From an uncultured Muribaculaceae bacterium (lineage in GTDB: Bacteria > Bacteroidota > Bacteroidia > Bacteroidales > Muribaculaceae), in NCBI GenBank assembly GCA_910587475.1, contig CAJUMR010000002.1, positions 48,476 to 112,475 on the forward strand: a stretch of DNA of 64,000 nucleotides, written 5' to 3'. Below, piece after piece: positions 34,925 to 44,788 of this stretch. Each line of letters begins with the position of its first letter. Within the stretch, counting starts at the first letter, position 1. Both the position numbers and the translations under genes were made by a program. The notes below the pieces were generated by a model, which worked only from the letters and a program-made list of their open reading frames with translations, did not search any database and was not told the origin of the DNA.

Positions 34925-36469
34925 ATGGCACAGCAAGAAGATGTCTTCAAAAAAATCGTCTCACACGCCAAGGAGTACGGTTTTGTTTTTCAGTCAAGTG
35001 AAATTTACGATGGTCTCTCAGCCGTCTATGACTACGGTCAGAACGGTGTAGAACTCAAGAACAATATCAAACGCTATTGGTGGGACTCGATGACTTTGCT
35101 CCACGAGAATATTGTTGGCATCGATTCGGCGATCTTCATGCACCCTACGATCTGGAAGGCTTCGGGTCACGTCGACGCTTTCAATGATCCATTGATCGAC
35201 AACCGCGACTCGAAAAAGCGCTACCGCGCCGATGTGCTGATCGAGGATCAGCTTGCCAAGTACGACGAGAAGATCAATAAGGAGGTTGCAAAGGCAGCCA
35301 AGCGTTTCGGCGACAGCTTCGACGAAGCTCTTTTCCGCCAGACCAATCCCCGCGCCGTAGAGCACGCCGCCAAGCGTGACGCCCTCCACGAGCGTTTCGC
35401 AAAGGCGATGAACGACAACAACCTCGATGAACTTCGTCAGATCATCATCGATGAAGAGATCGTATGCCCGATTTCAGGCACAAAGAACTGGACCGACGTC
35501 CGTCAGTTCAATCTTATGTTCAAGACAGAGATGGGATCGACCGCCGACGGTGCGATGACCGTATACCTCCGTCCCGAAACCGCGCAGGGCATCTTTGTCA
35601 ACTATCTCAACGTGCAGAAGACCGGCCGTATGCGCATCCCCTTCGGCATCGCACAGATCGGCAAAGCGTTCCGTAACGAGATCGTGGCGCGTCAGTTCAT
35701 CTTCCGCATGCGCGAGTTCGAGCAGATGGAGATGCAGTTCTTCGTTCGTCCCGGCGAGGAGTTGAAATGGTTCCAGCAGTGGAAGGAATGGCGTCTGCGC
35801 TGGCACAAGGCTCTCGGACTCGGCGATGAAAAGTATCGTTACCACGACCACGACAAACTGGCTCACTATGCCAACGCTGCAACAGATATCGAATTCCAGA
35901 TGCCGTTTGGCTTCAAGGAAGTCGAGGGTATCCACTCTCGTACAAACTTCGACCTTTCTCAGCACGAAAAGTTCTCAGGCAAGAAAATCCAGTACTTCGA
36001 CCCCGAGATCAATGAAAGCTACACTCCCTATGTGATAGAGACTTCTATCGGCGTTGACCGCATGTTCCTCAGCGTGCTCTGCTCGAGCTACGAAGAGCAG
36101 GCGCTCGAAGGCGGCGACACCCGCGTTGTGCTCCATCTGCCGGCTGCTCTCGCGCCTGTGAAATGCGCCGTGCTTCCCCTCGTGAAGAAGGACGGTCTGC
36201 CCGAAAAGGCTCGCGAAATCGTCAACGACCTCAAGTTTGACTTCGCAACCCACTACGAAGAAAAAGATACGATCGGCAAGCGCTATCGCCGTCAGGATGC
36301 TATCGGCACACCGTTCTGTATCACGGTCGATCATCAGACACTCGAAGACAATACCGTGACACTGCGTGAACGCGACTCGATGGCTCAGACACGTGTCAAA
36401 GTAGAGGATCTCCACAAGATCATCCACGATCAGGTGAGCCTTAACGCTCTGCTTAGAAAACTCGCATAA
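34925..36469 (+). CDS. glyS: Glycyl-tRNA synthetase (single-chain alpha2 type)
   Basis: Charges tRNA-Gly. The 514 aa protein is of the dimeric, eukaryote-like type, not the alpha2-beta2 type of E. coli. Class II motifs are seen in YGFVFQSSEIYDGLSAVYDYG (motif 1 side), YLRPETAQGIFVNYLN, IGKAFRNEIVARQFIFRMREFEQMEMQFF (motif 2) and ETSIGVDRMFLSVLC (motif 3). A C-terminal anticodon-binding domain (LAPVKCAVLPLVKKDGLPEKA) completes it. The DNA uses strong C-rich codons typical of highly expressed genes. First of a glyS-lemA-FKBP run with gaps of 12-16 bp. The symbol glyS is used; glyQS is an alternative name. Confidence 0.97.
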   Translation: MAQQEDVFKKIVSHAKEYGFVFQSSEIYDGLSAVYDYGQNGVELKNNIKRYWWDSMTLLHENIVGIDSAIFMHPTIWKASGHVDAFNDPLIDNRDSKKRYRADVLIEDQLAKYDEKINKEVAKAAKRFGDSFDEALFRQTNPRAVEHAAKRDALHERFAKAMNDNNLDELRQIIIDEEIVCPISGTKNWTDVRQFNLMFKTEMGSTADGAMTVYLRPETAQGIFVNYLNVQKTGRMRIPFGIAQIGKAFRNEIVARQFIFRMREFEQMEMQFFVRPGEELKWFQQWKEWRLRWHKALGLGDEKYRYHDHDKLAHYANAATDIEFQMPFGFKEVEGIHSRTNFDLSQHEKFSGKKIQYFDPEINESYTPYVIETSIGVDRMFLSVLCSSYEEQALEGGDTRVVLHLPAALAPVKCAVLPLVKKDGLPEKAREIVNDLKFDFATHYEEKDTIGKRYRRQDAIGTPFCITVDHQTLEDNTVTLRERDSMAQTRVKVEDLHKIIHDQVSLNALLRKLA

Positions 36470-36485
36470 TCCAATAAAATAAAGA

Positions 36486-37103
36486 ATGAAAAAACAGACA
36501 ATCATACTGATAGTTTTCGTGGTTGCCATCCTTTGCGGTGGCGGCTGCGTAGGCTGCTCTCAGTACAACGGCCTCGTCACGGCCGAACAGACCGTCGACA
36601 AAGCATGGGCTGATGTGCAGACCCAATATCAGCGCCGCTTTGACCTGATCCCCAATCTCGTCGAAACGGTAAAAGGCTATGCCACCCATGAGCAGGAGAC
36701 GTTTGAAAATGTCACCCGTGCTCGTGCCGGGCTGACCGACGCTTACAACACAGCCGACTCGCTCCGCAATGCAGCTGCTCCTGCCGATATGGCTGCCTTC
36801 GAAAAATACAATGCGTCTCAGGCTGAACTCAACCGGGCTTTCAACGTGTATGTCAACGCTGTCAAGGAGGCATATCCCGATCTGAAAGCCAACGAACAGT
36901 TCCTCAGTCTTCAGGATCAACTCGAAGGAACCGAGAACCGCATCGCCACTTACCGAGGCTATTACACCGAAGCGGTGCAGACCTACAATCTGAAAGTGAA
37001 GCGCTTCCCGGGTAATATCTTCGCCGGCTTGTTCGGGTTCGAGCAGAAAGCCCAGTTCGAGGCTGAAGCCCAGGCTCAGTCGGCTCCAAAGGTTCAATTT
37101 TAA
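36486..37103 (+). CDS. LemA family protein
   Basis: A 205 aa membrane-anchored protein with an N-terminal TM or signal segment (ILIVFVVAILCGGGC) that contains a lipobox-like cysteine. The LemA core is a helical bundle: YNGLVTAEQTVDKAWADVQTQYQRRFDLIPNLVETVKGYA, HEQETFENVTRARAG, YPDLKANEQFLSLQDQLEGTENRIA and RFPGNIFAGLFGFEQKA. Function is unsettled; it is often exported and membrane-bound. It lies 16 bp after glyS. Confidence 0.96.
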   Translation: MKKQTIILIVFVVAILCGGGCVGCSQYNGLVTAEQTVDKAWADVQTQYQRRFDLIPNLVETVKGYATHEQETFENVTRARAGLTDAYNTADSLRNAAAPADMAAFEKYNASQAELNRAFNVYVNAVKEAYPDLKANEQFLSLQDQLEGTENRIATYRGYYTEAVQTYNLKVKRFPGNIFAGLFGFEQKAQFEAEAQAQSAPKVQF

Positions 37104-37115
37104 CCGTAGTTTTAA

Positions 37116-37703
37116 ATGAAAAGATTACCAATTCTAATTATCGCCATCATCGCTGCCGCGTCGGCGTTTGTCGCATGCAAAGGTGACGATGACTACGATA
37201 TCAGTGCGATAAAGAACTGGCGCGACAACAATAATAGCTGGCTCGCCGAGAAGCAGAGCATGAAAAATGCCGACGGAACGCCTTACTACACGATGATCGT
37301 GCCACAATGGGATCCTTCGTCCTATGTTCTCATTCATTACTTCAACGAACGTACTTCCGATCCCAATGCGCTGAAGCCTCTTTACACGAGCACTGTCGAC
37401 GTGCGCTACCGTCTGTCGCTTTACAACGGAGTGGCTTGCGATTCATCCTCGGCCATGACTCAATACGGCCCCGGCATCTACCGCGCCCAGCTCAACAGCC
37501 TGATCGATGGATGGGCGGCTGCCGTGTGCGACATGAACGTCGGCGACACCGCAGAGGTGATCATTCCTTATGCTTTGGGCTACGGCACATCGTCGACCGG
37601 AAGCATACCGGCATACTCCAATCTGCAGTTCAACCTCCGTCTGGTCGATATCTACAAGTATGAAGCATCGCCCGAGACTTCGAGCGGTAGCTCAGATTCC
37701 TGA
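37116..37703 (+). CDS. FKBP-type peptidyl-prolyl isomerase lipoprotein
   Basis: A 195 aa exported lipoprotein (FVACKG near residue 20). The C-terminal FKBP domain shows TVDVRYRLSLYNGVACDSS, LIDGWAAAVCDMNVGDTAEVIIPYALGYG and IPAYSNLQFNLRLVDI. It should speed proline isomerisation in periplasmic proteins. It lies 12 bp after lemA and ends in a Ser-rich tail, followed by a terminator at 37734-37758. Confidence 0.93.
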   Translation: MKRLPILIIAIIAAASAFVACKGDDDYDISAIKNWRDNNNSWLAEKQSMKNADGTPYYTMIVPQWDPSSYVLIHYFNERTSDPNALKPLYTSTVDVRYRLSLYNGVACDSSSAMTQYGPGIYRAQLNSLIDGWAAAVCDMNVGDTAEVIIPYALGYGTSSTGSIPAYSNLQFNLRLVDIYKYEASPETSSGSSDS

Positions 37704-37733
37704 CCGAAGTGAAGTTGACAGATAGATATAATT

Positions 37734-37758
37734 GAGGTCGTGCCTAAAGCACGGCCTC
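37734..37758 (+). terminator. Terminator after glyS-lemA-FKBP
   Basis: A 10-bp stem GAGGTCGTGC/GCACGGCCTC with one G-U pair and a 5-base loop. No long U tract. Confidence 0.6.
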
Positions 37759-37802
37759 ATTCACATATAATATAGAGGCCAACGCTTGCGTTAAACATAT
37801 AA

Positions 37803-39779
37803 ATGATCCAGACGATGAAAAAATATATGCGACACATGTTGCTGCTGTCGATGGCTGCGTTGCTGACGGCTTGCGGCGGCGCTAAGCTTGCGACGGCCGA
37901 CGAGCAGATGGCGCGCGGCGAATATTTTGACGCGGCCAAGACTTACCGTAAGGTTTATAATAATCTCGACAAAGAGCACCGTTCGCTCCGCGGTGAGGTG
38001 GCTTTTAAAATGGCTGAGTGTCATCGACGGCTGAGGCAGAATGCAAGAGCCTCGGCGGCCTATGCCAACGCCGTCCGCTACGGCTATCAGGACTCGCTGC
38101 TTCAGCTTCATCTCGCCGAGACCCTGCACGCAGACGGCAAGTATGCGCCTGCTATCGAAGCTTACAATAGCTATCTCGAGGAGCATCCCGACGACGTCAA
38201 AGCGCGCAACGGCCTTGCGGGAGCACGCATGGGACTTGAAAAAAAATCGGGTACTCGTTATGTGGTCCGCAACGCCAAACTGTTCAACTCGCGGCGCTCC
38301 GACTATGCTCCGATGTACTACGACAATTCATACGACCGTCTCTACTTCACAACAACCAATGAAAAAGTCAACGGCAGCCATCGCAGTGAGATAAACGGCA
38401 TGAAGAAAGCCGATGTATGGATGGTTACCAAGAATGAGCGCGGACAGTGGAATCGCCCCGAACCGGTCGAGGGTGAACTGAACTCAGAGATAGAGGAAGG
38501 CATCGTTTCGTTCTCGCCCGACGGCTCGACGATGTATCTCACATGTGCGCGCCGTGAACCCAATGCCAATACAGGTGTTGAGATCTTCACATCGCAACGC
38601 AGCGATGCTCAGTGGAGTAAACCCGTGAAATTCGAAATCACAGCCGATACACTTTCGAGCTACGGGCATCCGGCCGTGTCGCCCGACGGCAACTGGCTCT
38701 ATTTTACGTCCGATATGCCAGGAGGATCGGGAGGTCGCGACATATGGAGGATAAACTTGAAGGATCGCGTCGGTTCGCTTGAAAATCTCGGTGAGTGGAT
38801 CAATACACCCGGCGATGAAATGTTTCCTTACATGCGCAGCGATTCAGTGCTCTATTTTGCCTCAGACGGTCATCCCGGACTTGGCGGTCTCGACATATTC
38901 AAGGCTGTGATGACTAAATCAGGCGGTTGGAATGTGTCAAATATGGGGTCGCCGATCAACTCGGCGGCCGATGAGTTCGGCATTACATTCGGTCCGGGAG
39001 AGACCGGATATTTCAGTACCAACCGGGAAGATATGCGAGGCTACGATCACATCTACTCATTCGAGTTGCCCGAAATTAAAGTGACCATCAGTGGTTGGGT
39101 GCTCGATCGCGACGAAGAGCCCGTGCCCAACGCCGTGATACGCATTGTCGGCAACGATGGTAGCAACCAGAAACAGATAGCCAAGCCTGACGGAAGTTTC
39201 TCGTTCCCCCTCGACAGAGGTGTGAGCTACGTGATGCTTGCCGGAGCTAAGGGTTATCTTAATGCCAAGCAGGAATTTACGTCTGATCTGGCCGAAGAAG
39301 ATGCTGACTATGAAGTCGATTTCATATTGGCATCGATAACAAAGCCGGTTGTAATTGACAATATATTCTATGATTTCGACAAGGCCACTCTGCGCCCAGA
39401 GTCCAAGACGGCTCTTGATGAGATGGCTCAGGTGCTCCGCGACAATCCCAACGTGACGATAGAGATGGCATCGCATACTGACCGCATCGGGACAGATGAG
39501 TATAACATAAAATTGTCGAGCCGTCGCGCACAGTCAGTGATCGACTATCTTATTTCCGTCGGCATCGATCCGCGGCGTCTGCAGTCGCAAGGCTATGGCA
39601 AATCACGGCCGAAGACAATCACAAAGAAACTTGCCCGCGAATACCCGCAGTTTGCCGAGGGACAGGTTCTCGATCAGGAATTTGTTGAAAGTTTGTCGCC
39701 CGAGGATCAGGAGGTTGCCGATCAGATTAACCGGCGCACTGAGTTTCAGGTGCTGTCGATCGACTATCAGATGTATTGA
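37803..39779 (+). CDS. PorE-like OmpA-family lipoprotein (T9SS-associated architecture)
   Basis: A 658 aa lipoprotein (lipobox LTAC). Domains in order: TPR repeats (about 30-140, ADEQMARGEYFDAAKTYRKVY), a six-part PD40/WD40-like propeller (about 155-420, with repeats such as SFSPDGSTMYLTC and AVSPDGNWLYFTSD), a carboxypeptidase-regulatory-like domain (about 435-510, VTISGWVLDRDEEPVPNAVI) and a C-terminal OmpA peptidoglycan-binding domain (about 530-650, IFYDFDKATLRPESKTALDEM and ELSSRRAQSVIDYL-like). This order matches PorE of the type IX secretion system, a periplasmic lipoprotein that ties the machine to peptidoglycan. An in-frame ATG at 37815 is an equally good start. A GSCFA gene follows 3 bp later. 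Confidence 0.92.
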   Translation: MIQTMKKYMRHMLLLSMAALLTACGGAKLATADEQMARGEYFDAAKTYRKVYNNLDKEHRSLRGEVAFKMAECHRRLRQNARASAAYANAVRYGYQDSLLQLHLAETLHADGKYAPAIEAYNSYLEEHPDDVKARNGLAGARMGLEKKSGTRYVVRNAKLFNSRRSDYAPMYYDNSYDRLYFTTTNEKVNGSHRSEINGMKKADVWMVTKNERGQWNRPEPVEGELNSEIEEGIVSFSPDGSTMYLTCARREPNANTGVEIFTSQRSDAQWSKPVKFEITADTLSSYGHPAVSPDGNWLYFTSDMPGGSGGRDIWRINLKDRVGSLENLGEWINTPGDEMFPYMRSDSVLYFASDGHPGLGGLDIFKAVMTKSGGWNVSNMGSPINSAADEFGITFGPGETGYFSTNREDMRGYDHIYSFELPEIKVTISGWVLDRDEEPVPNAVIRIVGNDGSNQKQIAKPDGSFSFPLDRGVSYVMLAGAKGYLNAKQEFTSDLAEEDADYEVDFILASITKPVVIDNIFYDFDKATLRPESKTALDEMAQVLRDNPNVTIEMASHTDRIGTDEYNIKLSSRRAQSVIDYLISVGIDPRRLQSQGYGKSRPKTITKKLAREYPQFAEGQVLDQEFVESLSPEDQEVADQINRRTEFQVLSIDYQMY

Positions 39780-39782
39780 CAG

Positions 39783-40634
39783 ATGAAATTCAGGACAGAA
39801 ATAGAAGTAGGCAAGAGCGCGTCTCCGATAACTCATGATGACTCCATCGTGTTGCTCGGATCGTGCTTTTCCGATAATATGGGCAGCAGGCTTCAGCGCG
39901 ATGGGTTTAATGTCACTTTTAATCCTATGGGGCCGCTCTACAATCCGATTTCGATCGCACGTGTCGTCACCGGACTGCTCGACGGTCGCACCTACCGGGC
40001 GGATGATTTTAGTGTAGATGCCGAAGGTGTGAGCCATTGTCTTGATTTCGCATCCAGGTATCAGAACTCTGATCCGCATGTACTTGCAAACACATTGAAT
40101 GATGATATGGCGGCTTTGCGCGCGGCGTTCAACGCAGCCGGCATTATAACTTTGACATTCGGCTCGTCGGTGATATATACCTTGTCAGGCGATGTCGGGT
40201 CGACCGTGGGCAATTGCCACAAGTTTCCGGCAACCCATTTCAAGCGTATGGCGGTGTCGGTTGATGATATTGTGGAGGTGTGGCGTCCTTTGGCCCGTCG
40301 TATCATATCTTGTGGCAAAAGGATACTGTTGACCGTCAGCCCGATCAGACATCTTGCCGATGGACTTCACGGCAATGAATTGTCGAAAGCACGCCTTCTT
40401 CTGGCCGCCGACGCGCTCGGCGATCTTGTCGAATATTTCCCTGCTTATGAGATTATGATGGATGATCTCCGGGATTATCGCTTTTACGACCGGGATCTGA
40501 AGCATCCGTCTGATGTGGCATGCGATTATATTTATGAAAAATTTGGCGAACGTTATTTTTCCCGCGAAACTGCCGGAATGGCGATCGCTCACCGGGAGGC
40601 TGCCCGAAAGGCTGCCCACCGTCAGATAATTTAA
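39783..40634 (+). CDS. GSCFA domain-containing protein
   Basis: A 283 aa protein with the namesake motif LLGSCFSDNMGSRLQRDGF and NPMGPLYNPISIARV, then TFGSSVIYTLSGDVGSTVGNCHKFP and LLTVSPIRHLADG. These are typical of the SGNH-hydrolase-like GSCFA family. In Bacteroidetes it is usually placed just before the MurF-Alr gene, as here, suggesting a cell-envelope role. Substrate unknown. It follows the porE-like gene by 3 bp. Confidence 0.93.
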   Translation: MKFRTEIEVGKSASPITHDDSIVLLGSCFSDNMGSRLQRDGFNVTFNPMGPLYNPISIARVVTGLLDGRTYRADDFSVDAEGVSHCLDFASRYQNSDPHVLANTLNDDMAALRAAFNAAGIITLTFGSSVIYTLSGDVGSTVGNCHKFPATHFKRMAVSVDDIVEVWRPLARRIISCGKRILLTVSPIRHLADGLHGNELSKARLLLAADALGDLVEYFPAYEIMMDDLRDYRFYDRDLKHPSDVACDYIYEKFGERYFSRETAGMAIAHREAARKAAHRQII

Positions 40635-40657
40635 ACGGATAGTTGAAAACATTCGAA

Positions 40658-42931
40658 ATGAAACTGACAATAAAAGAAATTGCATATGCTTTGGGACGCG
40701 AGTCATCTTCGTCCCGCGAGATTACAACGTTGTTGACCGACAGCCGTGCTCTTTGCCGCGCAGGGGAAACAGTTTTTGCCGCAATCCGTACTGACGTCAA
40801 TGACGGGCACAGATACGTGGCCGATCTTTATCGTGGAGGCGTCAGGGCTTTTATTGTCGAGCATGTGCCCGATATAATGAAAGGCGTAACCGACGCCGAT
40901 TTCATCATTGTCGATGATGTCCTTGATGCCATCAGGCAACTGGCTGTCTATGTTAGATCTAAAGTCGATATACCGGTAATAGGCATTACCGGAAGCCGCG
41001 GAAAGACAGTGGTCAAGGAATTGCTCTATGCCGCATTGTTAAAAGCAGGGAAAAAGGTGGTCAGGAGTCCGCGCAGCTGGAATTCGCAGATCGGAGTACC
41101 CTTGTCGGTGTGGCGTCTGGAGGCTGACACGGAGGTTGCCATCTTTGAGGCCGGTATTGACCACTCCGGTCAGATGGAACGCCAGCGAGAAGTCATACGC
41201 CCGACTATAGGGGTTCTGACTCAGATCACCGGTGAACATGACGGAGGTTTTGACAGCCGTGAGTCCAAGATCGCTGAAAAACGCAAATTGTTCAAGGATT
41301 GCCGACAGGTCTACGAGGACAGCGACAACCGTCGGCTGGCTGCTGATGTTCTTTCTGCGCTCGGGTTGCCGCCCAGTCTGCTCGATGGGGTGGGAGAGGT
41401 GTCGACGCGGCTCGATGTCCACGATGGTGTCAACGACTGTCTTTTGATACGCGACGAATTCACTGCCGACTGCGAAGCGTTGGAGAGTGCGCTCGACTTT
41501 ATGTGCAGGCGTAAGACCGCTTCGCGGCGCAACACACTCATTTTAGGAGATCTTCTGCATCGCGAAGGTGAGGATGCCATGAGTGTCTATGCCCGCGTGG
41601 CTCAACTTGTCAATCTTGCCGGTATTGATCGTATGATAGGCATCGGCCCGGAGATAAGCTCATGCTCGAGTGTGTTTGATCCGCTCATAGCATCTGAGTT
41701 TATGCTCTCGACCGACGATTTTTTAAACCGTTATGATATTTCGCAGTTTGATCGCGAACTTATTCTCATAAAAGGTCGCGAACCGGAAGGTTTTGATGAA
41801 ATATGCCGCCGTCTTGAAAGTCCGAGGCATCTCTCGATCCTTGAAGTCAATCTTGACGCCGTGGTGGCAAACTACAATGCTTACCGTAGCCTATTGAATC
41901 CCAAAACAGGCATCGTGGCCATGGTCAAAGCGTCGGGGTATGGCACCGGCGCGCTCGAACTTGCAAAAACCTTGCAAAGCCAGGGCGCTGCTTATCTTGC
42001 TGTTGCGGTTATCGAGGAGGGAGTGGCTTTGCGCCGTGCGGGCATAACGATGCCGATAATAGTGTTGAACCCGGTTACGACCAATTATCAGGCATTGTTT
42101 TCTTATGGGCTTGAACCGGCAGTCTTTTCAATCAACGAGCTGAAGATGCTGATCGATGAAGCCTCTCGCTATGGCCGCACTGCATATAACATCCACATTA
42201 AATTAGAGACAGGTATGCGCCGTCTCGGATTTGTCGAAAATGAGCTCGACGATCTCATTGATGTGCTTTCTGCAACAGATCGTGTCAAGGTGGCATCGGC
42301 TTTTTCGCATTTGGCTACGGCTGATTGTCTTGATCAAGATGCTTATACAGAAGCCCAGTTTAACACGTTCGAGGCAATGACCCGCAAACTGACAAGCCGC
42401 TTGCCTTATGAGATAAAACGCCACATATTGAACACTGCCGGCATAATGCGCTATCCCGATCGTCAGTATGATATGGTGCGACTTGGCATCGGTCTCTATG
42501 GCATAAGTCCTTTGCCTGCGGACAAGACTGCTATTGAACTGCGCTGCGTCGCCCGACTCACTTCTACAGTCATTTCATTGAAACATTGGCCTGCCGGCAC
42601 CACGGTGGGATATGGACGTCGCGGTGTGCTGTCGCGTGACTCGGTGATAGCTACAGTGCCGATAGGTTATGCCGATGGCATTGACCGGCACTTCGGTTGT
42701 GGCAATGCATCGTTTGTAATCAATGGACACAAGTGCCCCATAGTCGGAAACATATGCATGGATCTTTGTATGGTTGACGTGACTGACACAGTTGTCAAGG
42801 TTGGAGATCAGGTTGAAATCTTCGGACCAGAAGCTCCGATTGAGACCCTTGCAGCCACTCTCGGCACTATCCCCTATGAAGTGCTGTCGTCAGTTTCCCC
42901 TCGCGTCCACAGGATTTATTACAGAGAGTAA
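40658..42931 (+). CDS. Bifunctional MurF / alanine racemase fusion
   Basis: A 757 aa fusion typical of Bacteroidetes. The N-terminal half (about 1-370) is MurF, which adds D-Ala-D-Ala to UDP-MurNAc-tripeptide: P-loop GITGSRGKTVVKELLY, NSQIGVPLSVWRLE and EAGIDHSGQMERQREVIRPTIG. The C-terminal half (about 385-757) is a PLP alanine racemase: PLP-Lys in MVKASGYGTGALELA, VIEEGVALRRAGI, HIKLETGMRRLGF, catalytic Tyr in TTVGYGRRGVLSRDS and NICMDLCMVDVTD. Joining the two gives one protein that makes and uses D-Ala. The MurF half looks shortened in its last domain compared with stand-alone MurF. The frame begins at a TTG at 40643, but the ATG at 40658 is preferred. Confidence 0.95.
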   Translation: MKLTIKEIAYALGRESSSSREITTLLTDSRALCRAGETVFAAIRTDVNDGHRYVADLYRGGVRAFIVEHVPDIMKGVTDADFIIVDDVLDAIRQLAVYVRSKVDIPVIGITGSRGKTVVKELLYAALLKAGKKVVRSPRSWNSQIGVPLSVWRLEADTEVAIFEAGIDHSGQMERQREVIRPTIGVLTQITGEHDGGFDSRESKIAEKRKLFKDCRQVYEDSDNRRLAADVLSALGLPPSLLDGVGEVSTRLDVHDGVNDCLLIRDEFTADCEALESALDFMCRRKTASRRNTLILGDLLHREGEDAMSVYARVAQLVNLAGIDRMIGIGPEISSCSSVFDPLIASEFMLSTDDFLNRYDISQFDRELILIKGREPEGFDEICRRLESPRHLSILEVNLDAVVANYNAYRSLLNPKTGIVAMVKASGYGTGALELAKTLQSQGAAYLAVAVIEEGVALRRAGITMPIIVLNPVTTNYQALFSYGLEPAVFSINELKMLIDEASRYGRTAYNIHIKLETGMRRLGFVENELDDLIDVLSATDRVKVASAFSHLATADCLDQDAYTEAQFNTFEAMTRKLTSRLPYEIKRHILNTAGIMRYPDRQYDMVRLGIGLYGISPLPADKTAIELRCVARLTSTVISLKHWPAGTTVGYGRRGVLSRDSVIATVPIGYADGIDRHFGCGNASFVINGHKCPIVGNICMDLCMVDVTDTVVKVGDQVEIFGPEAPIETLAATLGTIPYEVLSSVSPRVHRIYYRE

Positions 42932-42967
42932 CGCACCTGATGTGAGCCGATTTGTAGATCTATTCTC

Positions 42968-43009
42968 GTATTGTTCGCCTACTAGGAACAGTGGTTAGGC
43001 GAACAATAC
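42968..43009 (+). terminator. Terminator of murF-alr
   Basis: A 13-bp perfect stem GTATTGTTCGCCT/AGGCGAACAATAC with a 16-base loop, 37 bp after the stop codon. Confidence 0.8.
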
Positions 43010-43075
43010 CAAGTTTCCTTGTTGTCACTATGGTTAACTTACAAAAACAGTTTTTGTGTTTTTTTTACAAAGCGG

Positions 43076-43107
43076 CTTGCCAGATAGAGCTTTAAGTTCT
43101 ATATTTG
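43076..43107 (+). promoter_or_regulatory. Promoter of the beta-propeller lipoprotein gene
   Basis: TTG (43076-43078), 21 bases, TATATTTG (43100-43107). The leader to the ATG at 43221 is over 100 bases long, with no clear structure seen. Confidence 0.7.
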
Positions 43108-43220
43108 CGCAATAGATATTTGTAATAATTAATCTACTTCTATCACTTTAAGATAGATTGCATGGTTTTAGCACCATCGCTGTGATCTAAGGTGATTTGT
43201 AGCTTCATTAAGTCTAAATC

Positions 43221-44303
43221 ATGGAAATGAAACGATATATCCAGCCTTTGGTAAACCTATCATGCATATCTCTTGTAAGCGTATCTTCATGCATGACGGC
43301 GAATAGCAGCGATAGATGTCAGAGTGATAAAACTATAGAATTGGATCAGTTTACTATCGTAGATATGACTGGTTCGGGACATGCAATAACTGATAATCCC
43401 GACGTATTGGGTGTTGTCAGTGCAATAGAGGTTCTGAATGATAGTGTTGTTGCCGTTTGTCAGAATTGTGCGGATAGACATGTTGTATTGTATAACACCA
43501 ATGCAAATCAGTCGCGAACGGCCATGACAAGAGGAGAGGGACCCAATGAGATGTTGCGTGTAAGCACAATGGCTTCTACCCCCGAAGGTGATCTATGGTT
43601 GGTTGGCATGATGGACGGAAAGGTAATGAAAGTTCATTGGAATGACGATAACAATAGCCCATGTGTAGAACCGGCTTTTAGATTGGCAGAAGACTATCTG
43701 CGAGGAGTTCCTGACTTAAAAGGTGGTATAATCGGATTGCCAGCCGGACTTCATAGTATGCGTTTGTATCAAACTGATGCCTCCGGTCTGATAATAGATT
43801 CTATGAGTTACTATCCTAATGTGAAAATGCCGGATGATGTAAGCCCCAGTAATTTTATGTTTCAAAGCGATATGGGGCTTTCTCCTGATGCAAGTCTGAT
43901 AGTACTTGCATGCAAATCATGGAATTATATCGATATTGTTGATACTCAGACAAAGCAGACTTTAAGTTTGAATTTGCCTGTTGACGAACCCATAGAATTG
44001 GATAGACACGAGATCGGACAGGCGGTAAGTTATAATCCCAAACCATTTTGGCTGATGTTCTCCGGAGTAGATGTCTCAGATAAATCTTTTTACGTTGGGC
44101 ATATAGGAGTAAAAGTCTCATCACCCGATGATATGCAGAAAAACGTAACCTCCATTCTTGAATTTGATTTGAGTGGAAATCCTTTGAGACGTCTTATATT
44201 TGGGAACGAAGTGCAGGCTTTCGCAGTTACAAATGATGGCAATAAGCTCTATACTGTCGAAAACGCACCGGATCCGATTCTTTATGAATACATTTTAAAT
44301 TGA
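43221..44303 (+). CDS. BF3164-like six-bladed beta-propeller lipoprotein
   Basis: A 360 aa exported lipoprotein (VSSC near residue 23). The body is a TolB-like six-blade propeller: AIEVLNDSVVAVCQNCADRHVVLYN, MTRGEGPNEMLRVSTM (the family RGEGPxE signature), DLWLVGMMDGKVMKVHW and AFAVTNDGNKLYTVENAPDPILYEYIL. This family is common in Bacteroides and often pairs with short exported peptides; here a 96 aa exported protein follows 6 bp later. Function unknown. Confidence 0.85.
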   Translation: MEMKRYIQPLVNLSCISLVSVSSCMTANSSDRCQSDKTIELDQFTIVDMTGSGHAITDNPDVLGVVSAIEVLNDSVVAVCQNCADRHVVLYNTNANQSRTAMTRGEGPNEMLRVSTMASTPEGDLWLVGMMDGKVMKVHWNDDNNSPCVEPAFRLAEDYLRGVPDLKGGIIGLPAGLHSMRLYQTDASGLIIDSMSYYPNVKMPDDVSPSNFMFQSDMGLSPDASLIVLACKSWNYIDIVDTQTKQTLSLNLPVDEPIELDRHEIGQAVSYNPKPFWLMFSGVDVSDKSFYVGHIGVKVSSPDDMQKNVTSILEFDLSGNPLRRLIFGNEVQAFAVTNDGNKLYTVENAPDPILYEYILN

Positions 44304-44309
44304 ATATAT

Positions 44310-44600
44310 ATGAGAAAAGTAGCAATTTTAGTGATGATTCTGGCAGGTATCACCATCGTGACAGGACAGTCTGCACCCGGTACTCAATCCTCAAACAAAG
44401 AGCCTGTATACGTAGCCGCAAACAATGGTAAAGTCATTTCATCGGCAGGAGACAGTCTGTTAAGTGAGACTGATTTTATCTCAGTGCGGGTACGTCACGA
44501 TACTGTATTCTTAAATCTGAAGGAAGACGCGTTAAAAAGATTGGATGCTGATCCGGAGCGTAATTACAAACAGGAGTCACCGGCTGCTGAAGTGAAGTGA
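44310..44600 (+). CDS. Small exported hypothetical protein
   Basis: A 96 aa protein with a signal peptide (KVAILVMILAGITIVTGQ). The mature part has a charged tail and no recognised family (VSVRVRHDTVFLNLKEDALKRL-like region). Its position 6 bp after the beta-propeller gene suggests one transcript and a shared role. Confidence 0.65.
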   Translation: MRKVAILVMILAGITIVTGQSAPGTQSSNKEPVYVAANNGKVISSAGDSLLSETDFISVRVRHDTVFLNLKEDALKRLDADPERNYKQESPAAEVK

Positions 44601-44722
44601 TTATTCTGCTCGACCCGTCGATGGGGTGATGTAATCGCAGGTAGGGATCGAGCGTGGGATAAAGCACGTTTTTACTAAATTTTTTTCATGGGTATATTGA
44701 ACGGAATATTGAGAAAATAGCG

Positions 44723-44730
44723 TATATTTG
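44723..44730 (+). promoter_or_regulatory. -7 box of the rubrerythrin gene
   Basis: TATATTTG, 58 bases before the ATG. A TTG lies 23 bases further upstream (44697-44699), slightly beyond the best spacing. Confidence 0.6.
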
Positions 44731-44788
44731 CAGTTGCTAAAAGCAAAACAAACGTATAAATTATCAACCCCCTTTCAATCTCCATCTT